A stretch of 64,000 nt of DNA from Prorocentrum cordatum. Lineage: Eukaryota; Sar; Dinophyceae; Prorocentrales; Prorocentraceae. The stretch is from the NCBI GenBank assembly GCA_963575745.1, contig CAUYUJ010016283.1:737952-801951 (forward strand), written 5' to 3'. Below, one piece after another: positions 21,383-33,162 of this stretch (position 1 is its first letter; the number at the start of each line of letters is the position of its first letter). The position numbers and the translations under genes were made by a program. Under the pieces are notes generated by a model that was given only the letters and a program-made list of their open reading frames with translations, made no database searches and was not told the origin of the DNA.

Positions 21383-22052
21383 GCGTCGTCGTCGTCGTCG
21401 TCGTCGCCGTCCTCCCTCCTCCCGTGTCGTCGTCGTCGTCGTCGCCTACGTCGTCCTCTGTCTTTCCTCGTGTTCGTCGTCGCCGTCCTCGTTGGCGTCG
21501 TGGTCGTTTCCGTCGTCGTTGTCGCCGTGGTCGTCCTTCCTCCTCCTCCCTCGTCGTCGTCGTCGTCCGTCGTCGGCGTCTCGTCGTCGTCCCTCCTATT
21601 TCGTCGCCGTCGTCGTCGTCGTCGTCGTTGTCGTCGTCGTCGTCTTCCTTCCTCCCTCGTCGTTGTCGTGGTCGGCGCCACCGTCCTTCCTCCTTCTTCG
21701 TCGTTCGCCTCGTCGCCGTCCTCCCTCCTCCCTCGTCGTTGTCGTCGCTGTCGTCGTTGTCGCTGTCGCCGTCCTCCCTCCTCCCTCGTCGTCGTCTTCG
21801 TTGGCGACGTCGTTGTCGTCGTCGTCGTCGTTGTCTTCGTCGTCGTCGTCGTCGGCGTCGTCGTCGTCGGCGTCGTCGTCGTCGTTGTCATCGTCGTCGT
21901 CGTCGTCGGCGTCGTCGTCGTCGTCGGTGTCGTCGTCGTCGTGGTCGCTGTCGTCGTCGAAGTCGTTGGAGACGTCGTCGGTGTCGTCGTCGGTGTCGGC
22001 GGCGCCGTCGTCGTCGTTGTCGCTGTCATCGTCGGCGTCGGTGTCGTGGCGA
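21383..22052 (+). repeat. (GTC)n array, degenerate
   Basis: About 670 bp dominated by GTC/CGT triplets with TCCTCC and TTG interruptions. Val-, Ser-, Arg- and Thr/Asp-rich frames on both strands are by-products. Confidence 0.95.
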
Positions 22053-22516
22053 AGTGCCATCTGGTACCTACCGTCACGGTCTTGTCTTAAGAAGTCTTGC
22101 GACCAAGTTGCGGGTGGGAGGGTGGGATGTTTGCACGAGCAGTGGAGAGGACAGCTTCAAGACGGTCAAAGTGGACTGCACCACCTAGCTTGCACCACAT
22201 AGCTTGCACATGCAGTGGAATAAATGATGTTTGGTGCCGACGCTGGCTGCCATGATGTTCTGATTGTGTGTGTGTTGCATATGTGAAGGGAGGAGGAGAA
22301 GGGGACGAGGCGAAAAAAAGCAGAGGAATGACACGGAAGGGAATGCCCAAAAAGGCGTGCACAGCCCTGATGACTATCAGCCCTTGCTAGCATCGTACCG
22401 TCAGTCGACGAGGTGGGGAGGTGTTCTGGCCGCCTTCCCTCGATCGAACTCGCTCGGTTGAAGCAGACATACGATGTTCATGGGAGGGGGCCGCCCCTGA
22501 AGCCGAACCCTGGCGT
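22053..22516. other. Unassigned sequence
   Basis: Mixed-composition sequence with no gene recognised. A short direct repeat, TAGCTTGCACCACATAGCTT, occurs at 22,187-22,206. Confidence 0.4.
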
Positions 22517-22640
22517 GACGAACCCAGCGTTGTTTCCTGACAGCGCGTGGATCGTTCAAACTTGAACGAGCGGCGGCTTCTCGATCGCCAGATCGTTCCA
22601 TACTGGCCGATTCTGGGCCACTGGCGGCGCTCAACCAAGA
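22517..22640 (+). repeat. Dispersed repeat R, copy 1
   Basis: About 120 bp closely matching 48,747-48,872. Shared words include CGTGACGA, the near-palindrome CGTTCAA-NN-TTGAACGA and CTGGCGGCGCTC (copy 2: CCGGCGGCGCTC). No coding capacity or known small-RNA box is recognised. Confidence 0.7.
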
Positions 22641-22971
22641 ACGCCCGCGGCGGGGTCGCCGCCAGGCCGACACGACGCAAACCTGCCGCAAGGGAGTGCA
22701 GGAGAAGAAAGGAAGGCATGGAGCAGCCGGCTGCGCCTTCCACCTCTGGCTGGCAACCCGGTTGACGTCCGCTGGACGGGCGATTTTTTGTTCATGCGCT
22801 GCACGGGCGACCTTACGTCATCACGCCTCTAGAACCCCCCCCATTCGGGGCACTTGTCCCTCCCTCTCGACGAACCTGGCCCCGCCGCATCGTGGGGGGG
22901 GGTAACAAAAAAAAACTATGAAAGAACAGTCCCCAAGAAGGGGTCCAGACCTCTGGGGAGCCACGTTGCTC
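22641..22971. other. Unassigned spacer
   Basis: No feature recognised between repeat R and the TCC array. Confidence 0.4.
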
Positions 22972-23233
22972 TTCCTCCTCCGCTTTCTCCTCCTCTCCTC
23001 GTCCTCCTCCTCCTCCTCCTCCTCCTCCTCCTCCTCCTCCTCCTCGTCCCTCTTTTCCTCCTCCTCCTCCTCCTCCGCCTCCTCCTCCTCCTCCTCCTCC
23101 TCCTCCTCCTCCTCTCCTCCTCCTCCTCCTCCTCCTGGTCCTCCTCCTACTCCTGGTCCTCCTCTCCTCTCCTCCCCCTCCTCCTCCTCCTCCTCCTCCT
23201 CCTCCTCCTCCTCCTCTCCTCCTCCTCCTCTCT
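22972..23233 (+). repeat. (TCC)n array
   Basis: TCC array on the + strand with some CTGGTCC and GTCC interruptions. Confidence 0.95.
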
Positions 23234-23567
<334 letters not shown>

Positions 23568-24571
23568 TATGACTATGCTTCTTAATATTATTCTAGTAGT
23601 GTTAAAAGTAATATGATTATCGGTACTACTATTACTATTAATAGTAATAATACTAGTAATCGTATCAGTTTCCTTATTGTTAGTAGTATCGTTATTGATA
23701 TTATACAGTAATATTAGTGGAATGATCAATCATGCTACTAATATTAGTACTACTAGTATGACTAACACTAGCATTATTATCACTATTGAGATTCGTGCAA
23801 TTAGTATTATTAGTATGATGAATATTAGCACTACTATGTCTATTATTCGTCTTCTGCTTAGTATTATTCGTCGTGTTCTTATCAATGGTGTGTGCCCTCT
23901 TCTTGTTAATACTAGTACTCGCATGCTTAATCTTATTATAAGTAGTACTACCACTCGTAACAATATCCTTCGTATAGTAATATTTAATAGTACTGTTCTG
24001 ACTCGTAATAAGATTACCCTTCCTCTTATCAATATTATCAATATTGATAACAGTATTCTCCGTTTTAGTACGACCATTGTTCGTGCTCTGCTTGTTGTTA
24101 GTATCAGTCTTGTTCGTAGTATTAGTAATACTAGTGCTCGTGTAACTATGTGTCGCATGACTCTTATTAGTCTTAGCACCCGCATTATTACTATTCGTAA
24201 TAATAGTATGTGTATTATCATTAGTTTGTTTCTTATTGATGTATGAGTGTTAGTAGCATTATTAGTACTCTTACGATGCTTATTACTGTTCGTGATGTTA
24301 TTACTTTTCGTTATATTATTCGTAGCATTATTATTCGTTTTAATACTATTAGTGATAGGTTTCGTATCTTTCTTATTAATTGTCGCACGAGTGTCATTCT
24401 CCGTATTCTTGTCATTCGTACTATTCTTATGTTTGTTATCCGTATTATTCGTCTTATGTTTCTAATTGTTAGTATGATTGTTGTCTGATTGGTATGTCTA
24501 TTCATACGATTCGCATCCGTACTAGTATTCCTACTTTTCGTCTTAATAAGCATAGAACTCCTAGTATTATT
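23568..24571. repeat. Degenerate 3-bp-periodic (NNY) tract 2
   Basis: About 1,000 bp of the same texture as 812-1776: triplets ATT, AGT, ACT, CGT, CTT and GTT with frequent ATG and few stops. This produces open frames on both strands (for example 23677-24246 on + and 23730-24221 on -). It is bounded on the left by TCC/ATC arrays and on the right by a TCC array. Confidence 0.75.
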
Positions 24572-24889
24572 CCACGTCCTCGTCCTCCTCTTTCTCCTCC
24601 TCCTCCTCCTCCTCATCATCATCATCATCATCGTCCTCCTCCTATTATTTTTCCTCCTCCTCCTCCTCTTCCTCCTCCTCCTCCTTTTCCTCCTCCTTGT
24701 CCTCCTCCTTCTCCTCCTCCTCATCCTCCACCTCCTCCTCTTACTCCTCCTCCTCCTCCACCTCCTCGTCCACCCCCTCCTCCTCCTCCTCTTCCTCCTC
24801 CCCTTCCTCCTCCTCCTCCTCCTCCTCCTCCTCATCCTCCTCCTTTTCCTCCTCTTCATCCTCCTCCTCCTCCTCCTCCTCCTCCTCCC
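24572..24889 (+). repeat. (TCC)n array, interrupted
   Basis: TCC/CTC array with CATCAT and TTTTCC interruptions. It closes NNY tract 2. Confidence 0.95.
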
Positions 24890-25399
24890 GATACTCTCAT
24901 AAATGCCTGTACCTCTGTCGTCCGCATGACCCCTTCGACACACCCTTCACATGTTTCGTGGCCCCATTGGGAGCTCAACCGGAAGCCCCTCTCGCAGAAT
25001 TCGCATGCGGTTCCCCGCCCATTTCGGCACACCCTTCACAGTATTCGTCACCGTATGAAAAACCCGACCGAAGGTCCCACTGACAGGGTTCACATGCGCC
25101 CCCCCGCCCAGTTCAGCAAACCCCTCCGACGCTTCGTGGCCCCTTGCAAGGCGCATTGCTCGCATTCGGTTCCCCGCCCATATCGACATACCCCTCACAC
25201 ACATGGTGATTCCATAAGAAGCCTCACCGAAAGCAACATTGGCAAGGTTCGCATGCGGCTCCCCACCCATGTCGGCATTCTCCTTACACCCCATGATCCT
25301 CCTCATCCTCTTCCTCCTCCTCCTCCTCCTCCACCTCCTCCTCCTCTTCCTTTTCCTCCTCCTCCTCCTCCTCCTCCTCCTCCTCCTCCTTCACCTCCT
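24887..25399 (+). repeat. 513-bp duplicated unit, copy 1, with ~90-bp repeats (site 2)
   Basis: Starts at CCCGATACTCTCAT and ends in a TCC array (25,297-25,399). Inside are about five units of the ~90-bp family, seen as CGACACACCCTTCACATG at 24,937 and relatives at 25,026, 25,112, 25,180 and 25,271. It is nearly identical to the DNA that begins at 25,400. Confidence 0.85.
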
Positions 25400-25895
25400 C
25401 CCGATACTCTCATACATGCCTGTACCTCTGTCGTCCGCACGACCCCTTCGACACACCATTCACATGTTTCGTGGCCCCATTGGGAGCTCAACCGGAAGCC
25501 CCACTGGCAGAATTCGCATGCGGTTCCCCGCCCATTTCGGCACACCCTTCACCGTATTCGTGGCCGTATGAAAAACCCAACCGAAGGTCCCACTGACTAA
25601 GAGGGTTCACATGCGCCCCCCCGCCCAGTTCGGCAAACCCCTCAGACGCTTCGTGGCCCCAAAGGGAACCTCACCCAAGGCGCATTGTTCGCATTCGGAT
25701 CCCCGCCCATATCGACATACCCTCCACACGCATGGTGACTCCATAAGAAACCTCACCGAAAGCAACATTGGCAAGGTTCGCATGCGGCTCCCCGACCATG
25801 TCGGCATTTTCCTTACCGGCTTCGTGGCCCCATAGGCACCGAAGACACCGAAGGCACGGTTCGCATGCGCCCCCCCCGCCCGTTTCGGCACACAC
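25400..25895 (+). repeat. 513-bp duplicated unit, copy 2, with ~90-bp repeats (site 3)
   Basis: Second copy of the unit starting at 24,887. The first 170 bp differ at only a few positions; later parts diverge with small indels. Repeat units lie at about 25,448, 25,540, 25,631, 25,710 and 25,800. Confidence 0.85.
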
Positions 25896-25914
25896 ACAGA
25901 TCTATAGATACATA

Positions 25915-26010
25915 CTATGTGAATAATAGTACATATGTGCATATATATATATATATACATACATACATGCATGCAAGCATACATACATATAGACGTGTAT
26001 ACATATACAC

Positions 26011-26044
<34 letters not shown>

Positions 26045-26045
26045 A
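25915..26045 (+). repeat. (AT)n and ATAC microsatellite
   Basis: Several ATATAT and CATACATA runs. Confidence 0.9.
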
Positions 26046-26142
26046 CTATACACAAACATCTATAGGAAGACGACCAGCTCCCCACGGGGCACAAGCCAGG
26101 CGGTGGCGGCGCAACGGAAAGCAGAGCAGGGGGCAAGTCGCA

Positions 26143-26143
26143 C

Positions 26144-26177
<34 letters not shown>

Positions 26178-26228
26178 GCACACACACATACACACAAACA
26201 CAAACACAAACACACACACACACACACA
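26143..26228 (+). repeat. (CA)n microsatellite
   Basis: CA run on the + strand with AAACA interruptions. Confidence 0.95.
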
Positions 26229-27526
26229 ATTTCTGGCGTCGCGGCCTCGCGCGCGGCGGCGAGGCGTAGAAAGTCGAGTCCAAGCAGCGAAACGCGCGCG
26301 CCTACGCCGAGCCGAAATCTCGGCGGCACTGGCCGGAGGCCATTACAATCTCAGAGACCCTCAAAGTCCCGCATCGCCCGGCGGCACCCATAACTACCGG
26401 GGCCTGAATAGAATGGAAGGGCGCCGAGCGGACGAAGCCCCCGTGCAAGAGGGAGACGCCGTAAGCAAACCGGGACTGGAAGGTGGGGAAAGTGGCCCCA
26501 GCTCTCCCACCGGCGGCGCATCCGAGCGCCCTGGCGGTCCAAATCGCCGCTCTCGGCGGCAGACTTCCAGCCGCCCTTGCCGGCGCCCTCGCGGCTGGAC
26601 GCGGCCGCGCAGGCTGCGATGCCAGTGGCATCCGCCTTGCCACTCGGCCCCTTGAAACCTTTTCCGCCGCCGTAAATCCCTGCGGCGATACCCAGCAACG
26701 TGGCCAACGTGTCCGATTGCCTTGCTGCGCTTGAACTCTGGATCTCCCGCAATCGTTCTCTCCACCAAGCTCTCGCGGGCGATCTTGTCGCACATGGTCG
26801 CAGGATGAATGCGTCGCTTCTTCGCCTCAAAGCGGGCGCGCGCACTGCGACCACGCGCGCGCTCTCGCACTGGCCGCGAGCTCGGGCATGGCCGGCCACC
26901 ACCAGGACCCCCCCCCCCGACGCCGCAGGATTGCGCGCGGGGGTAGCTGGCCGAGCGCCACGGCTGCCACCCCGCGCCTGCGACGTCGCGACTCCGCGAC
27001 AATGACCGGCCGCGGCGCGTCGCAGCGCCCCTTACCATCTCTGCTGCTAGGCCGACGCGCGCGAAGACCCGGCGCGACGCGCGCCGGACGCGCGCCTGGC
27101 GCGACGCTCGGCCTCCGAAGACGCACTGGCGCCGGGCCTCATAATCTGCGCCCCTGAGACGCATCTGGTCGGGAAATTCAATCTTCCGCTCGCGATTGCC
27201 GAGTCGGCACCCAGATCCACCAGCATTGCCCGCGCCAGGGCCCCAACCGCCCATATCTCTCGCCGTCCGCGCAGCCGCGCTACCGCGTCGGGCCACCCGG
27301 GCGGCGCCGTGGACGACTTACCCTTCGCGCGCGCGACACCGCCACTGCAGGGAAAGTCTCACGCCGAGGCCATCGCGAAGATACTCGCAAGTTGCCGCGC
27401 GTCGAACGCGCTGGTCGCGACCTTCGCTGACGCGCGCCCCCCTGCGGCGCCGCGGTCGCGCGGGCGGCGGGGGCTGCGCGGCGCCGCTGGGGAACCGCGG
27501 CAGTAGCACACGCGACGCGGAACACC
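26229..27526. other. GC-rich unassigned region with long fortuitous frames
   Basis: Very high GC and CpG. A 300-codon minus frame (26394-27296) and overlapping ones stay open. The only protein-like parts are ATMCDKIARESLVERTIAGD and, in another frame, TLATLLGIAAGIYGGGKGF. These could be the remains of a minus-strand gene or element, but no family is recognised. Confidence 0.35.
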
Positions 27527-27975
27527 TCATGGCCCGTCCGCCCTCAACTGACCAGTAGCCGGCCGGGGCGAGGGCGAAAGACCCGCGCCACAGAGGCCAC
27601 GAGTAGGCCTCGGGCGGAACGACCTTGACGGGACACCCCATGGCCCAGCTGTCCGCGCAAACCAGCGGCTGGCCGCGGCGAGGGCGAAAAAGCCCAAGCC
27701 GCAGAGACCACTGGTAGTCGCGAGGCGGGTCGACCTCGGGGGGCACTTCGCGGTCCGTCTGTCCGCCGCGGCCAGCGGTGGGCCGCGGCGCGTTGGCGAC
27801 AAAGCCCATGCGACAAAGGCCATTAGTAGGCCCAAGGCGGATAGATCTCGACGGGGAACTTCACGGCCCGCGCGTCTGCGCGACGGCAGCGAGGGCCAGG
27901 GGGGCCGGTGACCGCAAGAGCCACTTGTAGGCGCGCGATGCCAGCGCGCGACTGGACGGCAGCTAGTCCCCCGCG
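27527..27975 (-). repeat. 110-bp tandem repeat, about 4 copies
   Basis: Copies begin near 27,531, 27,642, 27,752 and 27,865 (spacings 111, 110, 113). Shared blocks are GGCC(C/A)G...TCCGC, GGCCGCGGCGAGGGCGAA, GCC(A/G)CAGAG and ACGGGG-type ends. A minus frame (27527-28150) passes through all copies. Confidence 0.75.
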
Positions 27976-29278
27976 GCCACAATAAGCCTCTGCGACGCCA
28001 GCCAAGGCCGTCGAGCACATCACAACTGACGAGGACAACGGGGCCCCGGGCCACCGAGGCCCCATGGAAGCCGGCGGCGACGCGACACAGGGGGGCGCCC
28101 ACGCACGCGCGGATCCTGGACCCCACGGGGGGCGAACCCACGGGCCGCAAAGGAGAGCCAGATCATCGAGCGCGGAGAAACAGACGAGAAAAATCTGCAC
28201 CTGCGGACGGGGGGGATGAGAAGGGGGAGCTTGGACGCGAGCGCGCGCAACGCGGAGGCCAGCGCGCGCGCGCGGGGGGGAGAGGCCAGCGCGCGCGCGG
28301 CCACGCAGGCAGCAGCGGCACGCGGCGGACGGCAAGCACGACCAGGCCGAGAGCGAAGCCAGCCAGCGGCCAGCGCCGAGAGGCGGGGCAGACGGACGAG
28401 ACCGAACGCCGCGGGCGCGACGCGCGAACCGAGCAAGCGAGGAGACGACCCCGAGGCCAGGCGACAGGGACGCGGACAACCACGCATGGAAAGCAGGCAG
28501 GAGCTACGCGACGCGAAACAAGCCGATCGCACGAGACAAGCCGGGGCCAACAAGAAACGAACCGAGCGAGCCAGGGCCAAAGCGAACACGAAGAGCAGGC
28601 AGAAAACGGAGAGACGACGAAGCAGACGGAAAATAAAAAAGAAGGCGGCGGGCCCGCCCGCCCCGCATACGCCGCGGTCGCCCGCGCAGCGTCGCGGCGC
28701 GCGCGCGCCCCGTCGGGCCGCGCGCGCACCTGCGATCCCCGCCTGCGCAGCGGAGGCGCGCGCCCGCGCGCGGACCTGCCCTGCGCGCGCGCCTGCCGAG
28801 CGATCCACGCACACCTGCAGGGCGCGCACCGCGCGCGCCCGCCTGCCGGCCGCGCGCGGCTCCCCGCTGCCCCCCACAGAACCAACCAGCGCCCGCGAAC
28901 CATCGAGATCGCGCGCCCACAACAGACAGGGAGCTGCCTCTGATCCTTCCTTCTCCTGAATAACGAAGAATGCAATAACCGAAACACGCCACTGGGTTGG
29001 CAACCTCACCGCGATCTCCTGCCCTGTCGCGGGATGCATTTGACGCTCTTCTCGAAACACAACAGCGACCCCACGGTGCGCGCCCTGGGCGGGTGTGATT
29101 ACGCGCCGCTCCGAAGCGCGGAATCGGCGACCCTGGCCTACTCGGCTGGGCCACCAGCGCTGCAGGCGCCCCCGCAGATTCTCGAACATCAGGACAACCT
29201 GGAACTTCATCTTGCAAGGCCACCCCCGCATCTGCTGATTCCTGCATCCGCAGTCTGGGCATCGCCTGAATCTCCACG
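27976..29278. other. CG-rich unassigned region
   Basis: Dense GCGCGC and CGCGCG, especially 28,240-28,310 and 28,680-28,880. Long minus frames are open by composition. From about 28,990 to 29,278 there may be decayed pol sequence of the neighbouring element (PRLRMQESADAGV in one minus frame), but no firm motif is seen. Confidence 0.35.
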
Positions 29279-30457
29279 TCATCTCCATCGACGGGCGCCC
29301 GCAATCCATCTTGATGGGTCTCGATCAGCACGAACTGATTGCCAACGCTCCACTTGCACCGCCCGGGGTGGAGCAGGTTCTCCAACTCCAGGCGCCACGC
29401 ACCTCCCCAAAAAAAATGTCGCGCAGCCCTCGTCGACGTTCTCCGCGACTGGCATGATAGGACGCAAAAATTCAAACAGCAAATGAGGCCCCCAGTCTGG
29501 GTGCATCTCCACCAGCCGGTCGAACTTGATGCTCAGATTGACGCAGTCCACGGAAGTCCATCCTCCTGCCAGTCACTGAGTACAGCTCCACTTTGCACGC
29601 AGGCGCCGCTGGAACTTCACTCCTGCAACCTGGAAAGCTCAAACTGCCATGGGCTCCACTATCCAACAACGGTTCTCCAGATGTTCCCACTGATGTGATC
29701 TGATTCTCGATAGGCATCACAAAGTCCACCGCTCGTTGCCGATGGCTGCCATGACTCCCGTTGAGGCCAAGCTAGGTGGAGTTGTCGAAGACGCAGTCGT
29801 ACTGGACAGGCGCGCCTCTCCTCAATTCTTGGACATGTCGGTTGCCTCCTGCACCGCTGGCCTGGACCAGCAATCCTTCATGCGATGCCCATGTTTCCCA
29901 CCGTGGCTGCAATAGCCGTCGAACTTCTTGTTGGGGTCGTACATATCCTTGAACTTGCCGCCGCCATTGCCCTTGCCTCCTTTCAACTTTCCACCTTTGG
30001 GCTGTCCACCTTTTGGCTGGCCACCTTTCCATTATCCCTTCGGTCCGTTGCTTCGAATGAACCCACACTCCATCGGGTGGGCCCCTTGGGCACATTGTGT
30101 TTGAGCTCCCACTGCAAATTACTTCGATGCCGCATACTGCTCGAGAGATTCCCCGCGTTGAATCGCGTTGGCAATGCTTGCGATGCCCACCTGGTCCGCG
30201 AGGCCCGGCGGTGCCAGATTCTCTAGAAACGCCCTATGTAACACATCTTCGAATACCTGCCCAAACCTCTCCTCGCACTGCCTGACCCTCTCCGATAGTT
30301 TCGTCATCTCGTCGGCCGGGTTCTCCGACGTGCCACTCGTCTGGTTGTTGCGTTGCGCACAGCTTACGATCTCCTCGCTCTGTCTGCAAGCCTCGGCCCC
30401 ATCGCCGCCAGATACGCTGTTTTTATTCCTCGCCAGTCCTGAGAAGCCCCACTGCAT
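29279..30457 (-). pseudogene. Gag-protease fragment of a second LTR retrotransposon
   Basis: Minus-strand order is gag, nucleocapsid, protease. Gag (30119-30457) includes RVRQCEERFGQVFEDVLHRA and NLAPPGLADQVGIASIANAI. After a stop comes a Gly/Lys-rich WKGGQPKGGQPKGGKLKGGK and the knuckle YCSHGGKHGHRMKDC at about 29,880-29,930. The second Cys of the expected C-X2-C-X4-H-X4-C is Gly, consistent with one base change. The protease frame (29472-29729) holds EPLLDSGAHGSLSFPGC, with the D-S-G aspartic-protease site. A later frame (29279-29551) reads MPVAENVDEGCATFFLGRC. No integrase or RT follows, and flanking LTRs were not found. Confidence 0.7.
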
Positions 30458-31118
30458 GAGCGAGGTTCGTCAATCAATTTTGCATCCACCAAAGCAATCA
30501 GAAGCTAAACACAAACCCGCAAGCAATGCCACGCAACTGTTCGCCACCATGCAAGAGTTGATTGCACTTTGGCAGCGCGGGGAAATCCTCTTTTCCTTGG
30601 ACCAAACCAGGCGCGTTACAGCACCTCTCCCATCTCTCTCTGGGTTCACTTGGCCCTCTTGGGCTGCAACATCCTATCCCCCGCACGGGGGGGCTACGCG
30701 CCTCAGCGTCTCTTCCCCGGACCTTTAACCCAGGGGCGCTCACAAGCATAACCCAGCTCAACCTGGCCCCACAAGTTACCGCACGTTCTTCAGGAGCACG
30801 AAACAACAGCAGGGAAGACGGGAAAATTGCCGGGCCCCGCGGGGGGGGCCCCCGCGAAGGTCGCCTGTGTGAAGATCCACACTCTGGTGCCTCCGGGGGA
30901 GCCCGCGCCCCCCTTTGCCACGACCAGGGCCTCTTGGACCTCGCCAGGTCCACGGGGCATCCAGCGGGACACCCACGAGCCGTGGAACAGGTTTTAGAGG
31001 GGCCCCCCAAGGGCCGGCAGGGGGCTCGCTGGGCCCCCTAGGCCTCGCGGGGACCGCGCATCGGCCGAACAAAAACACACGCACAAAAAAATATTGTTTT
31101 GGGGGAAAAAAAAACAAG

Positions 31119-31120
<2 letters not shown>
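30458..31120. other. Unassigned sequence
   Basis: No gene recognised. Poly-G/C patches lie at 30,680-30,690 and 30,835-30,855. Confidence 0.4.
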
Positions 31121-31162
<42 letters not shown>

Positions 31163-31304
31163 CACACACACACACACACACAAACCACACACACACACAC
31201 ACACAAACCACACACACACACACACACACACAAACCACACACACAAACCACACACACACACACAAACCACACACACACACACAAACCACACACACACACA
31301 CAAA
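31121..31304 (+). repeat. (CA)n array with regular AAACC interruptions
   Basis: Seven CA blocks separated by AAACCAC on the + strand. The block length changes (about 13 to 27 bp), giving an irregular higher-order repeat. Confidence 0.95.
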
Positions 31305-31699
31305 CGGCACTGGCGGAAGCGAACGGAAAACAAGGGGAGTGGGAAACAAAAACAAGAATGCCCCCGATGTCACATCAGGCGCGCCCAACGCAAGCCCCGA
31401 CCAGAGGCGAGGAAGACGAGGAGAGCAGCAGCAAGCAACAAGACCAGCAGGGAGCAGCCCCCCCTTCCCCTCGGCGGCACAGGGCATCCCGCGCCAGTAT
31501 GTAGTCTGAGTTATTGCGTCGACTGCGCCCTACATCTTCGACCGCATTTCCCCCAGGAGGCGCGGGCCCTCGCCCGCCGAGAGTGGGCCCCTTGGTCTTT
31601 AAGCGGCTTCGCTTACCTGCACACTCCTGCCAGTAGCTTCCTGTTGAGATCCCCCACGCAATTGCGGTTTCCGAGTTCGACGTTACTCCTCCCCCTCCC
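31305..31699. other. Unassigned spacer ending in pyrimidine-rich DNA
   Basis: No gene seen. The last 20 bases (ACTCCTCCCCCTCCCC) are TCC-like and form the left flank of the copia element. Confidence 0.5.
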
Positions 31700-31934
31700 C
31701 CTCGGTAGCATACGACTGAACCGCCGAAGTTTGAACGCGCAAAGTTCCAAGCCGAATCTGACATAGAATGGACCGCGGGGCCCGAGAACAGCAAGAGTCA
31801 AAACAGGCAGCGGGCGCGACCACACCTACGCACACACATATACTGCAACAAGCAAGCAGCACACACATGCATACGCTAGCAATCATTACAACATGCTCAG
31901 CAAACTACATTGGAACTTGTCTGTGTCACTGACA
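31700..31934 (-). repeat. 3' LTR of the copia element
   Basis: Partner of 40,900-41,206, shorter because it lacks a segment equivalent to about 40,968-41,015 and has shorter microsatellites. The outer end is degraded (CTCGGTAG where the other LTR has GTCTGTAG). Confidence 0.85.
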
Positions 31935-32089
31935 CAAGGGGGAGAAAAAAAAGCTTCTCAGCCCCGATTTCACTTAAACTCGCACACACGCGCTGCCAGG
32001 CCTAAAATCAACTCACAACAAAAAACACCATTTCGACTCAGAGTTGAGAGCTGCGCCCTGGCCCCCTCGCATATCGCAGGTCCCACTTA

Positions 32090-33162
32090 TCATGGCCGCC
32101 ACGCCGATCGCGCCCCGGCTGAGCTCGACGATCGCGAAACCATGGACACGTCCTTTGTCGTCACCGCCGATTCTTGGATCGACCTGATCTCCTGAAATCG
32201 CGGCGCGGCTAAGTCCCGTCGACACGTACACTGTGACTGCGTGTTCGCCGAGCGCATCCTCATAGGTTCCGGCACGTCTCGAGCAAGCAACTGCAACTGG
32301 CGTATCTCATTCTTCGCGCTGTTTAACTGCAGCTCCAGCTTGTGGTTGCTCACGTTCAGCGTCGTCAGCCTCTTGTAACAGATCCCAAGCTCGTCGTTCC
32401 TTTCGCGCAGCTCCTTGTCGATCGTCGTCAGCCTCTGATCGTACTCTTGCGAACTCTTGCCGCGCTGCTCGAAAACCGCGAAAGAGACTCTAAGTCCTGC
32501 TGCAACTCCCGCACCTTCTTGGCCCTTGCCTCGCGCTCGAGAATCGCCGCCCGCAAACGCTCGATCTCCTCCGCTTGGTCGCACAGCTTGGTCCGCATCT
32601 CGCTGCGCTCGGCATCGTCGTCGTCCTTCTTGGCAGTTGGTCCTGCGATCAAACATGCTTTCATCTCGTCGTTTTTCGCTCTGGGAAATCTCTCGTTCGC
32701 TCGCTTGAAATAGCACGTTGCGCACAGACACCTTCCACACAATAATACCACAGCCACCAGCAAGAGTGTGAGCCCCGTCACGTAGATCCACTGCGTCTCG
32801 TTGATATCGACATTTGGGCAGGTCTCCTCCGCTTTCGTCGTAGTCGCCGCCGTCGCTGACACAAGTGCCGCGAGCCTCTGCGCCGTCCGTGTTCCTGCCC
32901 TGGTAGCTCTAACCGCCTCGCGTTCTGGCTCTCCCTCTTGTAGCTGGTCAACTGCATTCGCCTCGTCGAAATCGGCGGCCGCGTCGTTCAACTCCTGCTC
33001 GCTCTGATCGCGCTCCTTCTGGCTAACCTTCCTGCCTGCCCTGAACGTCGCGTCGTACTTCAGCGCGCGTGTCATCCTCCGTGGCCTCTCCACAAACTGC
33101 TGTCGCACTGCAACTTCGTCAAACCGTCCACCATCTGCTGACACGTGTTTGCCCATCTCCAC
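32090..33162 (-). pseudogene. Copia 3' tail: transmembrane segment and long coiled coil
   Basis: After the RNase H the coding region continues. Residues 125-150 of the frame starting at 33,162 form one clear membrane span (WIYVTGLTLLLVAVVLLCG, then Cys-rich RCLCATC; about 32,713-32,790). Next is a charged segment with heptads (RTKLCDQAEEIERLRAAILE and ERE...VRELQQDLESL) and, after a frameshift near 32,470, SQEYDQRLTTIDKELRERND, YKRLTTLNVSNHKLELQLNS and AKNEIRQLQLLARD, together over 100 residues of likely coiled coil. The C-terminal tail ends at 32,090. Such a tail is not part of a minimal copia pol. It could be a third ORF or a pol extension; any envelope-like role is speculative. Confidence 0.7.

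Noticed and set aside
22550-22570. RNA polymerase III B-box in repeat R (GTTCAAACT)
   Set aside because: Weak match, no A-box at the right distance, and the second copy changes the key bases.
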